64,000 nucleotides of DNA from Aquirhabdus parva (GTDB lineage: Bacteria; Pseudomonadota; Gammaproteobacteria; Pseudomonadales; Moraxellaceae), in NCBI RefSeq assembly GCF_003351745.1, contig NZ_CP031222.1, positions 310,001 through 374,000 of the forward strand. Reading direction: 5' to 3'. This document shows, piece after piece, positions 7,896 through 17,076 of this stretch (within the stretch, counting starts at the first letter, position 1; each line of letters starts with the position of its first letter). Under the pieces are notes generated by a model. It worked only from the letters and a program-made list of their open reading frames with translations, made no database searches and was not told the origin of the DNA. The position numbers and the translations under genes are program-made.

Positions 7896-9164
7896 ATGGA
7901 TGAAAATATGCAAAAGAACGTATGGGCTAAGAATGTAAGTCGCACCACGATCGCTGCGAGTGTAATCGCGGTGATGAGTGGTATGGGAGCATATGCTGCA
8001 GACGCTGATCCATCCAAAGCCCCTGCTGCACCAGCCAGCGCACCCGCACCGACTGCACCAGCGAATTCTGACGCACCAGCGGCAGCTGCTCCCGCACCAG
8101 GTGTACCTACTCCTGATGCAGCCGTACCGACGGCGAGTACAGTAGCTGCGCCAGCCGCAGGCGCCGCAACTCCTGCTCCTGTACAGCAGCCCACACCATC
8201 TATGGTTCCGACTGAAGCTTCTGCGAGTACCGCCAGTAGCGCACTCAAACAAAAAGCGACCGATACCACGGTCGAAAAAAACTTAGATCAGACCTTTAAA
8301 GCGTCAGAACGTCAATATTCCTTGTCTAAGGAAGGTTCTTATTCCCTGATTTATGACTTTGGCTATAGTTATTATGCCAATACCGCGCTTGATCTGGCTT
8401 TGGATTCAAGTAGCTCCACTATTAACCGACTCCGTGTTGAGAACAACGCACAGCATGCGATTACCAATACGTTCACTTTTCAGTATGGTTTACTGAATAA
8501 CGTGACCTTGACTGCAGGCCTGCCTTTTGTGGCCAAAGTGAATCCGCCCAATGACACCAGTACCGTTGGACTGGGTGATGTGAACGTGGGTGCGCGTTGG
8601 CAGCCATTTCCATCAGGTACAACCCCTTTGCCGATTACACTGTTTGGAACAGTGACAGCACCTACCGGGGATAGTCCATACAAGATTAATCCTCAGACCG
8701 ATTTGTCTACAGGCAGTGGCTATTATTCATTTGGTGGTGGTGTCAGTACCAGTAAATTTATTGATCCGATTGTGTTATTCGGAACCTTATCTGGAAACTA
8801 TGGGTTAAATGTCAGTGGCTTAAATCAAGCGATTGGTAACCGAATTTTAAAATCCTTTACACCAGGCTATACCACTGGGATTGGTTTTGGTTTTGCGTAT
8901 TCATTGAACTACGACGTTTCTCTGACCATTTCCTATCAACAAAGTTTCACTTTTGGTAGTGAATACAAGTTTACGAACGGTGATGTATCCAGATCCTCTG
9001 TAGCCAGCGCGGCAACGTTAAACTCCTCACTGGGTATTCGTGTGTCACCTAAAACGATCGTAAACGTCTCTTTAGGTTTTGGTTTAACCCCAGATTCACC
9101 CAATGTTTTGCTTGGCCTATCGCTCCCACTTGATTTCTTAGGCATTGGTCGTCAAGTGAAGTAA
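7896..9164 (+). CDS. Outer-membrane beta-barrel protein with Ala/Pro-rich N-terminal tract
   Basis: About 422 residues. A signal peptide ends near GAYA, followed by a tract of about 80 residues made almost only of Ala, Pro, Thr and Ser (about 45-125), then a helical linker. The rest has alternating hydrophobic residues and many Tyr/Phe/Gly typical of a transporter-type beta-barrel, ending in LPLDFLGIGRQVK. Starts at 7884 (GTG), 7887 and 7896 are possible; GGTGAT at 7883-7888 best suits 7896. The Ala/Pro tract could span the periplasm or bind peptidoglycan. The gene ends 10 bases before the next, sharing the operon. It may correspond to filC of Acinetobacter, but I am not certain of that name. 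Confidence 0.7.
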   Translation: MDENMQKNVWAKNVSRTTIAASVIAVMSGMGAYAADADPSKAPAAPASAPAPTAPANSDAPAAAAPAPGVPTPDAAVPTASTVAAPAAGAATPAPVQQPTPSMVPTEASASTASSALKQKATDTTVEKNLDQTFKASERQYSLSKEGSYSLIYDFGYSYYANTALDLALDSSSSTINRLRVENNAQHAITNTFTFQYGLLNNVTLTAGLPFVAKVNPPNDTSTVGLGDVNVGARWQPFPSGTTPLPITLFGTVTAPTGDSPYKINPQTDLSTGSGYYSFGGGVSTSKFIDPIVLFGTLSGNYGLNVSGLNQAIGNRILKSFTPGYTTGIGFGFAYSLNYDVSLTISYQQSFTFGSEYKFTNGDVSRSSVASAATLNSSLGIRVSPKTIVNVSLGFGLTPDSPNVLLGLSLPLDFLGIGRQVK

Positions 9165-9174
9165 GGAGGCAAGC

Positions 9175-10980
9175 ATGAATCTGCAGTCACTGATAAAGCG
9201 TGATCCTGATGGTGTTGGCTCTACGAGAATGGACTCAATTGAGAATAGTCGTTTTGGTCTGAAGAAAAGGACTGAGCAAACAAAAAAAATGAGCTTTAAC
9301 ATGGGTTTTTCTAGCAGTAAAGCAATGAGTCTTAAAGCGGTACCGGCATTGCTGTTGCTAGTCGTCAATCAGTTTGCACATGCTGAGCTTGCTCAAAATT
9401 TATCGGTTGATATCCGCTCTCTCTCTTTGGGTAACGCGGTAACCGCAGATCCACCAGGTATTAGTGCGATTCACTTTAACCCTGCAGGTTTGTCTCATAT
9501 CCAAGGTTTACAAACTGATGTCCAAGGTTTGATGCTGAACCTTGATATTAAACGTGAATTCAGTGCGCCGCCAGGGTTTAACGTATTTGGTTATTCAGAC
9601 GACCCTGTCGTCTGTGACGTACCTAAAACACAGGTAAACAGCAATGGATTGTGTCCAAACTTTAAGACCAGTTCGAGCAAAGTAAACGGTGTTTCGCTGT
9701 ATGTGCCCATCCTAGATAAGTTTGTGAATTGGCCCGCGGGCCTGCCCGTGACCATTCCTTTTGCAGCGATTGCGTATCGTGCACCGGGCTCAAAAATTAC
9801 TTATGCGGATGCGTTTTACGCACCACTTGCGGTGGGTTTCAATCAAAAAGATGGCGATCCCGGTAACTTTATGGGTCAGCAGGTTGCATTGGAGCGGATT
9901 ACCTATCTCTCCCCATCTGCATCCTATCAAATCAGCGACAATCTATCGGTGGGTGCCTCCGTTGGTTTTAACTATGCTGCCGTGGCTTTAAAAACAGATT
10001 TACGCTTTCCCAATGAACTATTTGGTGTGCTGCGCTTAGTCGATGAGAACATCTGCGCGCCTTTTAAACAAAACGGTAGTATTGTTACTGACCTCTTGCT
10101 GTTCGGGCTGTGTAATGCGAAAGATACACTGGGGCCCTTTAAAAAAGTGGCAACGATGGAAGTTGCCATGCAGCAGACGCTATCACCCAGCTATAACTTA
10201 GGATTGCTTTGGGAACCGAGCAATGATTTTGCGTTCGGTATGGTCTACCAAAGCGGCGCGACTGAAAAACTCAAAGGTCATTATAAAGTGACCATTGATC
10301 CGGGCGCACCAGAACTGATTGCGGCATTGAACTCCTCCGTAACGGGTCAGGTTCTATCTGCACTTCTGGGTTTTCCGGGTGCCATTCCCACTACATCGGA
10401 GGGGATTGCGTCAATGACGCAAGAGTACCCAGCGCACTTTCAAGCGGGTATCAAATATAAAGTTTTCCCAGACTTACAAGTTAACTTTGACATAGGCTGG
10501 ACCGATTATGCTGCCTGGCAGGGTTTGCCGATTGTATTCGACCGTCCCCTTGCAGTTCTCCAATTTGCAAAACTGCTGGCACCAGGCGTAACAGCGGACT
10601 CATTGACTGTACCACTGAATTACCAAAGTCCATGGAATTACGGAATAGGTATTGAGTATAGTATGACCGACCGTTTGAAATTACGGGCGGGATATGAGCC
10701 TCGCACCAGTGCGATTCCAGACAATCAACGCAGTACGCTGGTTCCCGTGAATGGTGCGCAGCTGTTTGGTTTAGGTCTAGGTTATCGATTTGATAAAGAT
10801 ACCGATATTGATCTAACCGCAGCGTTTATTCGCAGTAGAGATAGTATTCCTGCTAACACCAGTAATCTGTCTAACAGTACTGCTATCGATAACTTGATTT
10901 TGAATCCTTATGCAGGATTGGATGTGAAAACCAATACCAAAATTGCGATCCTCGGGATTGCCTATCGTACACGTTGGTGA
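9175..10980 (+). CDS. filD: FadL/OmpP1-family outer-membrane protein of the fil locus
   Basis: This 601-residue protein belongs to the FadL/OmpP1 family of hydrophobic-substrate channels. After the signal sequence (ending QFAHA) it has the expected SLGNAVTADPPGISAIHFNPAGL region, with the NPAG motif of the plug domain, then a long beta-barrel ending in an aromatic residue (TRW). The start at 9175 has a very strong ribosome-binding site (AAGGAGG, overlapping the stop of the preceding gene). It therefore gives an unusual 38-residue hydrophilic extension before MSFNMGFSSSKAM and the hydrophobic signal core. An internal ATG at 9289 lacks such a site. The symbol filD follows gene order in Acinetobacter and is moderately sure. 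Confidence 0.75.
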   Translation: MNLQSLIKRDPDGVGSTRMDSIENSRFGLKKRTEQTKKMSFNMGFSSSKAMSLKAVPALLLLVVNQFAHAELAQNLSVDIRSLSLGNAVTADPPGISAIHFNPAGLSHIQGLQTDVQGLMLNLDIKREFSAPPGFNVFGYSDDPVVCDVPKTQVNSNGLCPNFKTSSSKVNGVSLYVPILDKFVNWPAGLPVTIPFAAIAYRAPGSKITYADAFYAPLAVGFNQKDGDPGNFMGQQVALERITYLSPSASYQISDNLSVGASVGFNYAAVALKTDLRFPNELFGVLRLVDENICAPFKQNGSIVTDLLLFGLCNAKDTLGPFKKVATMEVAMQQTLSPSYNLGLLWEPSNDFAFGMVYQSGATEKLKGHYKVTIDPGAPELIAALNSSVTGQVLSALLGFPGAIPTTSEGIASMTQEYPAHFQAGIKYKVFPDLQVNFDIGWTDYAAWQGLPIVFDRPLAVLQFAKLLAPGVTADSLTVPLNYQSPWNYGIGIEYSMTDRLKLRAGYEPRTSAIPDNQRSTLVPVNGAQLFGLGLGYRFDKDTDIDLTAAFIRSRDSIPANTSNLSNSTAIDNLILNPYAGLDVKTNTKIAILGIAYRTRW

Positions 10981-10984
10981 TGTG

Positions 10985-11905
10985 ATGAGTTTATTGCGGT
11001 ACTGTAATCGTCTCTTCCTATGTGTATCTGGGATCGTATTGCAGTATGCGGCACTTGATGTGGCTTTCATGAGTCAGGCTCATGCAGATGACGCAGAGTC
11101 CAAGTTTTATACCGTGATTGATTCTGATGGTCATATGCGCACTATTCAACGCGATACGGATCAAGCGCCGATATCTGCTAAGCCTGCGCCGAGTAAAGCG
11201 ACGACACCAGAATCCCCAACGTTGACATTGAATGGTGAAAAGTACGTTGATAGTGATTATTTAGAGAAACGTGAATTTAATCTGGAGGGTAAATCCAGAT
11301 TTTATCCTATCCCTGATGGTCTGGGCGGAACTGAGGTCATTGAACGTGTGCCTGGTGCAATTCAAAAGCCTCAAGTTGCACAGCCGACCATTCAAGCCAG
11401 TAAAGCCCCAGTCTTGGTGACGTTGTCTCCAAAATATCAGCGTGTCCCTGCTTCAGAAATTACCCCACTTATTAATAAGACCTGTCTGCCTGTTGCAGAG
11501 CTTCAGCAATCAAAATTACTTCGTGATCAATTGCTTATTTTGTGGCCACGTTCTGATAAGCCTGCGGTAAATCATAAGGCGAGTTTGAATTATGAGTTGG
11601 TTGAGTTTCGATCAGCCATAAAAGACATATCGCTACAATCTTTTGCACCTCTGAGCCAGCAATCTGCTTATTATTGGCCTTTGCCTATTTTTTTAGATGA
11701 GCGAGGCTGTGTATTGGAAGGGGTTAATGGCTTTTACCAAAAGAAACTCCCTGCAACATTGCTGCAACCTTCGATTTTAATCGGAACTTTACATGTGCCG
11801 GATCATACGCGTTATCTGATGCTGACACCGCTTGTTGAGGCGATTGATTTACCGGGGACTACATTATCCCCCGTCGGACAAGTGCGGTTATTGCCCCTGC
11901 GATAA
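10985..11905 (+). CDS. filE: FilE, secreted fil-locus protein (named putative pilus assembly protein in databases)
   Basis: About 306 residues with a signal peptide ending SQAHA and mature start DDAESKFYTVIDSDG. Two blocks recall Acinetobacter FilE: YVDSDYLEKREFNLEGKSRF in the middle, and YYWPLPIFLDERGCVLEGVNGFY in the C-terminal third. A Pro/Ala/Lys-rich linker separates the N-terminal part. The ATG at 10985 lies 4 bases after the filD stop with GGTGAT just before it; longer versions need a TTG inside filD and are not favoured. It is predicted periplasmic or outer-membrane associated. The 'pilus assembly' name is historical, and I see no pilin, usher or chaperone features. Confidence 0.8.
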   Translation: MSLLRYCNRLFLCVSGIVLQYAALDVAFMSQAHADDAESKFYTVIDSDGHMRTIQRDTDQAPISAKPAPSKATTPESPTLTLNGEKYVDSDYLEKREFNLEGKSRFYPIPDGLGGTEVIERVPGAIQKPQVAQPTIQASKAPVLVTLSPKYQRVPASEITPLINKTCLPVAELQQSKLLRDQLLILWPRSDKPAVNHKASLNYELVEFRSAIKDISLQSFAPLSQQSAYYWPLPIFLDERGCVLEGVNGFYQKKLPATLLQPSILIGTLHVPDHTRYLMLTPLVEAIDLPGTTLSPVGQVRLLPLR

Positions 11906-11967
11906 TGAATCGGTGTATGCCGTTTTAATTCGTAATTTATATGATTGATGAGATGAGGTTAATGAAA

Positions 11968-13983
11968 ATGGACTTAAATAAACCGATGAATGAAGGGAAG
12001 TCTCAATTGATTGGACGTGTTGCATTACCAGCATTGTCGATCATGGCTTTGGCCGGTGCTTTAAGTGCTTGTGGGGGAGGCAGTAATAACTTAGCGGACC
12101 CTACCGTTTCACCAAGTACAGGCATCGTTGCTTGTACCGATACGACTAAATGTATTACGACACAGTTTATTGTCGACTCTCCTGTTGCAGGACTTAATTA
12201 TACCTGCGGAACATACAACAATATCACAGATGCCACAGGCACCGTCTCTTGCGAAAATAATTCAAATATCACCTTCTTTTTACAATCCACCGATGCAAAA
12301 CATAAGGTGACCTTGGGTACCTACAACTTAAAAAGAGGTGTTGCGACGCTGATTCGTATTACCCCTAATGATCTCGTTCCACCTTCAACACTTGCGATAG
12401 GTACCATTACTGCGGGTGCAGTTAATATTACCCAATTGCTTGAGACGCTCAGAAGTCCGAATTATTCCTATAATCCCAGCGAGCCAACGAGTCGTTTAGT
12501 GCTTGATAGCACGGTTAAAGATGCGATGAACGCGCTCACTAAAGATATCGCCGCAACCGATATGTCAAACGGCACGTTTATCGATACCTTTCAGCCGATC
12601 CTGACGCAATTGGGTCGTACACTGATTTCGAAGGACGACGCAACTGCGCGACTAAATCAAGGTTTACAAGCCTTACAAGCGGGTTCGTATTACACCTCGC
12701 CAGCGCTTATTTTGAGTGGTCTGCTGGGTGGGGCGGATGTCGCAACGCAGGCTACAGGGATCGCGACCAATGATAAGGCATTATTAGGCCTGTATAACGT
12801 GATTGATCGCAGTGGATTCTTGATTGGTCAGGGTGCAGAGTGGAATGGTGATACCTCGCCTAAAGACAGTACAGGAACAGCTACCCCCTATAATTTATTG
12901 ACCAATGGATCAGGATTCACGCGACTCTCTTTAAGTAATAGTTCGGTGAACGCTCCTTCATTCTTAAATCCAGTCAATAATTTTGTGAACAGCAACTATG
13001 TCTGGCAACCCGAGGCAGTCACGCTGAATGCCAATGGGTTTTGGCAACCGCAGACAAATACCCTATTAGGTACAGCGACATTTACCAATGGTCGTTTGAT
13101 CGGTGGGACGTATATTGTTGGAAACAATACGTTATGGCAAAACGTGACTCAGCCATCACCGGCAGCCACAGCGCCTGTTAACGAGATCGCGACTTGGAAG
13201 CAAGGAAATAATTCCAACCCCAGTTACTATAACGGCACCATGACGTTAACCAAATCGCGAAGCGTAGACAGTTTTTTAGACCCTGTAGTCTTCAAAACCG
13301 CATCGAATGTCGGTCCGGGAAATAAAGCGATTTTCCCATTGTATGCCACATTGACGTTTCACTATACCAATACCACCAATTGTACGGCGGGCTGTGTACT
13401 TGGAACCCAAGGCATTGTGATTCTGGCGAATGGTAATATCATTACCGATATGAAACAGGATTGCAGCCCTGCAGATCCAACGACACTGTTAAGCCCATCA
13501 GCTGATCCGACCAAACCTACTCAGCAAAAGCGTATTGGTCTAATCGGTGCGGCCTTCCAAGGTGTATCAAACATCAACAACTTATATATCAGTCCATTAA
13601 TCATGCTGAGTGGTCATGAGTTTGATCAACTTGATAGTAACGGTGTGGTTACAGGCACTTTAGATGGAATTCAAGTCGGTACATTAAGCACGATCATTTC
13701 CCAAGTGAATTCTGTCAAAGTGAATGTGGCAGGGATTTCAAGCCGTAATATCAATATCAGTGATAATACCAACGTCACAACAACAGACTCACAAACAGGT
13801 GTTGTCACCGTGGTCAGTACTGGTGAGCAAAGTGTACTTCCAGCGGCATACACGAATTTTTATGATTCGTGGAATTCGTTGAAATCTACTCAAGCTGCAA
13901 CTGATACGGCGATTACTGCGCGGAGTAAAGGAACTGTAACCATGGCGTTGACTCAGTGTTATGCACAGCCTATAGGTAAGTAA
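11968..13983 (+). CDS. filF: FilF, large outer-membrane lipoprotein of the fil locus
   Basis: About 671 residues with a lipoprotein signal: hydrophobic stretch IMALAGA followed by the lipobox LSAC and GGGS, so the mature protein starts at a lipidated cysteine. The mature part is rich in Asn/Thr/Ser/Gly and has scattered cysteine pairs (CTDTTKC, CTAGC), as in exposed beta-rich proteins. ATGs at 11941, 11953, 11962 and 11968 are in frame; GAGG at 11955-11958 best fits 11968. It is the last gene of the locus and ends before a strong terminator. Acinetobacter FilF has similar size and position. Its role (scaffold, surface display or adhesion) is unknown. Confidence 0.78.
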   Translation: MDLNKPMNEGKSQLIGRVALPALSIMALAGALSACGGGSNNLADPTVSPSTGIVACTDTTKCITTQFIVDSPVAGLNYTCGTYNNITDATGTVSCENNSNITFFLQSTDAKHKVTLGTYNLKRGVATLIRITPNDLVPPSTLAIGTITAGAVNITQLLETLRSPNYSYNPSEPTSRLVLDSTVKDAMNALTKDIAATDMSNGTFIDTFQPILTQLGRTLISKDDATARLNQGLQALQAGSYYTSPALILSGLLGGADVATQATGIATNDKALLGLYNVIDRSGFLIGQGAEWNGDTSPKDSTGTATPYNLLTNGSGFTRLSLSNSSVNAPSFLNPVNNFVNSNYVWQPEAVTLNANGFWQPQTNTLLGTATFTNGRLIGGTYIVGNNTLWQNVTQPSPAATAPVNEIATWKQGNNSNPSYYNGTMTLTKSRSVDSFLDPVVFKTASNVGPGNKAIFPLYATLTFHYTNTTNCTAGCVLGTQGIVILANGNIITDMKQDCSPADPTTLLSPSADPTKPTQQKRIGLIGAAFQGVSNINNLYISPLIMLSGHEFDQLDSNGVVTGTLDGIQVGTLSTIISQVNSVKVNVAGISSRNINISDNTNVTTTDSQTGVVTVVSTGEQSVLPAAYTNFYDSWNSLKSTQAATDTAITARSKGTVTMALTQCYAQPIGK

Positions 13984-13992
13984 TATAGGCCT

Positions 13993-14023
13993 AAAAAAAG
14001 AGACCTTAGCGGTCTCTTTTTTT
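13993..14023 (+). terminator. Terminator ending the fil locus
   Basis: A 13-bp A/T-flanked stem AAAAAAAGAGACC / GGTCTCTTTTTTT around the loop TTAGC, beginning about 10 bases after the filF stop. It can work in both directions, ending the convergent Nudix gene as well. Confidence 0.9.
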
Positions 14024-14047
14024 ATGAGTGGCGTTGAGTAGGATAGA

Positions 14048-14611
14048 TTACTCTATGACGGTATCGTCACCTGAAATCGTTTCTAGATGAAATGGCACTT
14101 GATCCTTAGCAAAGTCATAGGTCTTACGGTCATGGTAGTAATGCTTGAGCGTGCGGTAGATGCTGGGGAATGCCAGACTGTCCCACGGGATATCGGCTTC
14201 ATCAAATAATGCACACTCTAGGCTCTCTTCACCAGCACCAAAAGCCCCTTCTTCAAGCTGTCCTTTGAACAGCATATAGACTTGCCCAATTCTGGGAATG
14301 TTGTAGCTGCAATAGAGCTGATCGATGGCAACCTTGCCCTCGGCTTCCTCCCAAGTTTCACGTGCAGCGCCCTGTTCCATGGTTTCTTGTAGCTCCATAA
14401 AACCAGCAGGCAGTGTCCAGAGTCCGTAACGAGGCTCTATGGCACGGCGGCAGAGCAGAACTTTGTCTTTCCACAGGGCAAGCGCACCGCAAATGATTTT
14501 GGGGTTTTCGTAGTGAATGAAGCCACAATTGGGACAGACCTCACGGTAGTGTGAGTCACCTGCGGGAATGGCTTTCTCGGTTGCATGACCACATTTCAAA
14601 CAAAAAGACAT
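14048..14611 (-). CDS. Nudix hydrolase with N-terminal zinc ribbon
   Basis: This 187-residue protein begins with a zinc ribbon made of two CxxC pairs (CLKCG at residue 4 and CPNCGF at 26). A Nudix domain (about 38-160) follows. Its Nudix box is present as GFMELQETMEQGAARETWEEAEG, which fits GX5EX7REXXEE. The layout resembles the C-terminal half of NADH pyrophosphatase NudC without its N-terminal domain. Such proteins hydrolyse nucleoside diphosphate derivatives; the exact substrate cannot be read from sequence. It is transcribed toward the fil terminator and is divergent from the second Nudix gene. Confidence 0.85.
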   Translation of the reverse strand: MSFCLKCGHATEKAIPAGDSHYREVCPNCGFIHYENPKIICGALALWKDKVLLCRRAIEPRYGLWTLPAGFMELQETMEQGAARETWEEAEGKVAIDQLYCSYNIPRIGQVYMLFKGQLEEGAFGAGEESLECALFDEADIPWDSLAFPSIYRTLKHYYHDRKTYDFAKDQVPFHLETISGDDTVIE

Positions 14612-14836
14612 AAAGCCTGTTCCTAAACCTAGCCCTAAAAACGGGCATTTCTAATCAACCCTGCATCACTGCATCTGGTCACTCTGGATGACCGTCAACG
14701 ATATCAAACAACCATTCAAAATCCCAGAACTATTGTCTGCAAACCCAGTCGATAAACTGCGATAATGCAGATGAAATCAAGTCAGAATAACGAAAAACTG
14801 CTAGTTTGCACTCAAGGATAAATTTAAGATTTAAAT

Positions 14837-15478
14837 ATGAAAAAATACTTAACTTTACCTAAATTTAGAAGTCATCGAACCATGCATTCCGAGCCTGCAG
14901 CGGCATCATCGTTATTGGCTCGCCTAGAGTCACAGCTGCGCTTTGCCAAGCATCGTACCATGGCCGATGCCGCAGTGTTATTGGCAATGACGGATGAAGA
15001 TGATCCACAGATTTTGTTGTCTAAGCGAGCCGTGCATTTGAATCAGCATGCGGGAGAGGTTTCCTTTCCGGGTGGCAAGCGCGATCCGAGTGATACCAGC
15101 AATATTGCTGTGGCGCTGCGGGAGGCGTGGGAAGAGACGGCATTAGACCCATTTTCAGTGCGTTTATTGGGTGAGCTCCCGACACAAAAGGCACGCAGTG
15201 GTTTGCGTGTGAAGCCGATTGTTGGGGTTATTCCGCGCGATGCAGTATTGGTGGCTCAGCCTGATGAAATTGAGAAACTATTCTTCGTGCGTCTGTCTTT
15301 TTTATTGAATGAAAAACCCACTCAATACCGTGTACAAATGAAAGCTGGCGCATTTGTTGTTCCCAGTTTTCAGGTGGAGAATGAAGTGGTTTGGGGTTTA
15401 ACAGGACGGATCTTGGTCGATCTGGTTCGGTATGGTCTAGGCAAAAAAATTGATTGGCCTATCTTTTATGTGAAATGA
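14837..15478 (+). CDS. Nudix hydrolase of the CoA pyrophosphatase type
   Basis: This 213-residue protein has a Nudix domain (about 45-180) with the signature LNQHAGEVSFPGGKRD leading into the box GGKRDPSDTSNIAVALREAWEETAL. The HxGxxSFPGG segment is characteristic of the NudL/YeaB branch that cleaves coenzyme A and its derivatives to phosphopantetheine and 3',5'-ADP. The first about 40 residues are not conserved and the start could be the ATG at 14882; neither has a good ribosome-binding site. It is transcribed away from the other Nudix gene with a 225-base gap between them. Confidence 0.82.
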   Translation: MKKYLTLPKFRSHRTMHSEPAAASSLLARLESQLRFAKHRTMADAAVLLAMTDEDDPQILLSKRAVHLNQHAGEVSFPGGKRDPSDTSNIAVALREAWEETALDPFSVRLLGELPTQKARSGLRVKPIVGVIPRDAVLVAQPDEIEKLFFVRLSFLLNEKPTQYRVQMKAGAFVVPSFQVENEVVWGLTGRILVDLVRYGLGKKIDWPIFYVK

Positions 15479-15567
15479 CTGCTATTTCGGACATCGCTGA
15501 TGAGTCTAGTCTGATCGTGCGCTCGTGGTAGTACTACTGTTTATCGGATTCAAATGGAGTTGCGTGT

Positions 15568-16116
15568 ATGTTGTATTGTTTTGAAGAGTATTGCCCCACG
15601 ACTACGGTTGATTCTGCAGAAACAGCATGGGAAGGGTGGGTTGCGGACAGCGCAGCGGTGATTGGGCAGGTGCGATTAGGTCAGTCGGTCAGTGTCTGGT
15701 TTGGTGCAGTGATTCGTGGCGACAACGCGCTGATTGAGATTGGCGACTTTAGTAATATTCAAGAAAATTCCGTGCTGCATACTGATGCTGGAATTACCTT
15801 GAGCATTGGACAATACGTAACGGTGGGTCATCAAGTGACATTACATGGTTGCCAAATTGGCGACAATAGTTTGATCGGAATCAATGCGGTAATCCTTAAT
15901 CATGCAGTCATCGGCAAAAACTGCATCATTGGCGCGAATGCCCTGATTCCAGAGCGGATGGTAATTCCTGACAACTCTATAGTGATGGGCTCGCCGGGTA
16001 AGATTGTGAAACCCGCGAGCGAAGCAGTAGAAGCGATGATTCGTATGAGCGCATTGCATTATGCAGAGCATTGTAAGCGTTTTAAAACCGGGCTACGCAT
16101 CCATACCTTTGAATAA
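15568..16116 (+). CDS. Gamma-carbonic-anhydrase-like hexapeptide-repeat protein
   Basis: This 182-residue protein is made of hexapeptide repeats (left-handed beta helix) from about residue 25 to 165, as in the YrdA/PaaY/CaiE family. Three histidines at 71, 88 and 93 ([16 protein letters not shown]) sit where the metal ligands of gamma-class carbonic anhydrases lie. The proteins are trimeric, with metal sites between subunits. Carbonic anhydrase activity is often assumed but rarely shown for this branch, and thioesterase roles are known for PaaY. GGAG lies 7-8 bases before the ATG. Confidence 0.85.
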   Translation: MLYCFEEYCPTTTVDSAETAWEGWVADSAAVIGQVRLGQSVSVWFGAVIRGDNALIEIGDFSNIQENSVLHTDAGITLSIGQYVTVGHQVTLHGCQIGDNSLIGINAVILNHAVIGKNCIIGANALIPERMVIPDNSIVMGSPGKIVKPASEAVEAMIRMSALHYAEHCKRFKTGLRIHTFE

Positions 16117-16140
16117 AGAACGTGTAGACAACGACATCGT

Positions 16141-17076
16141 TTAAATGGCGTCCACGCGTTGTCGAATCTTTGAGGCGATCATGGATGCTGCTGCCGTTCG
16201 GGTTTCTACACCCAATTTGGTAAAAATATGCTCAAGGTGCTTGTTTACAGTACGAGGGCTGAGTTCGAGAATTTCTCCGATATCGCGGTTGGTTTTGCCT
16301 AAGGTGACCCAGTGAATGACTTCAGCTTCACGGTGGGTGAGCCCACAGATCTGCATGATGAGTTCTGGCGTGGGAGTCATATCTTTAGGCGCATCGATTT
16401 CTTTGAGTAAGATCAGTTGTGTCCCGTCGTTTGTCCCGCCGAGTTTACTCAAGATTAAGCGTTGGTCTTGCCAGTTGAGGGTTAGAGATTCGAGCTCGGG
16501 CTGTTGAAGCCAATTAAAAATCTCTAGCGGTGGCTCATTGTTTTGCCAACTCGCCGCCCAATCATAATGCGCAAGCAAATGCATGGCGGCATCGGTTTGC
16601 CAACGTAATTTCCCGGTTTGTGATACGGCTAGGATTGCAACTTTTGCAGCATCGATGGCTTGTCTGTTTTGACTGGCGAGGCGTGAATTTTTGATATGAG
16701 TTGCGAGCCTGGCCAAAACTTCACTGGGCCTGATAGGCTTAGTGACATAATCGACACCACCTGCCTCAAAACCATTAACCACATATTCACTTTCCGTCAG
16801 ACCTGTCATAAAAATGACTGGAATATATTGGGTTAGAGGGTTGGTCTTTAGCAAACGACAGGTTTCAAACCCGTTTAAACCCGGCATCAACGCATCCAGC
16901 AGGATCGCATCAGGGGTGAACTTGGCAACACGCTCAAGCGCCGTTTGACCATCGGTTGCCACCAATACGGTATAACCCGCCTGCTCAAGCATCGTATGCA
17001 AGAGTGAGAGGTTTTCGGGGGCATCATCCACAATCAATACCACAGCATTATGAGGATTAGGTAGGGAGCTTATCAT
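16141..17076 (-). CDS. LuxR-type response regulator, partner of the transporter-kinase
   Basis: 311 residues: receiver domain (about 12-130) with phosphoacceptor D61 (LLDALMPG), acidic pocket D17/D18 and K in VTKPIRP. A middle region (about 145-235) resembles a degenerate PAS-like segment. A LuxR-type helix-turn-helix follows at about 245-300 (LTHREAEVIHWVTLGKTNRD...SPRTVNKHLEHIF). Its start codon overlaps the stop of the upstream hybrid kinase (17073-17076, ATGA), so the two are coupled and almost surely a cognate pair. It probably controls the divergent urtABCDE genes; a palindrome at 20772-20795 is a candidate binding site. Confidence 0.88.
   Translation of the reverse strand: MISSLPNPHNAVVLIVDDAPENLSLLHTMLEQAGYTVLVATDGQTALERVAKFTPDAILLDALMPGLNGFETCRLLKTNPLTQYIPVIFMTGLTESEYVVNGFEAGGVDYVTKPIRPSEVLARLATHIKNSRLASQNRQAIDAAKVAILAVSQTGKLRWQTDAAMHLLAHYDWAASWQNNEPPLEIFNWLQQPELESLTLNWQDQRLILSKLGGTNDGTQLILLKEIDAPKDMTPTPELIMQICGLTHREAEVIHWVTLGKTNRDIGEILELSPRTVNKHLEHIFTKLGVETRTAAASMIASKIRQRVDAI

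Noticed and set aside
8020-8240. Low-complexity GC-rich stretch as a possible repeat element or minus-strand gene
   Set aside because: It encodes the Ala/Pro-rich tract of the outer-membrane protein; the opposite-strand frames are shadows of this composition.
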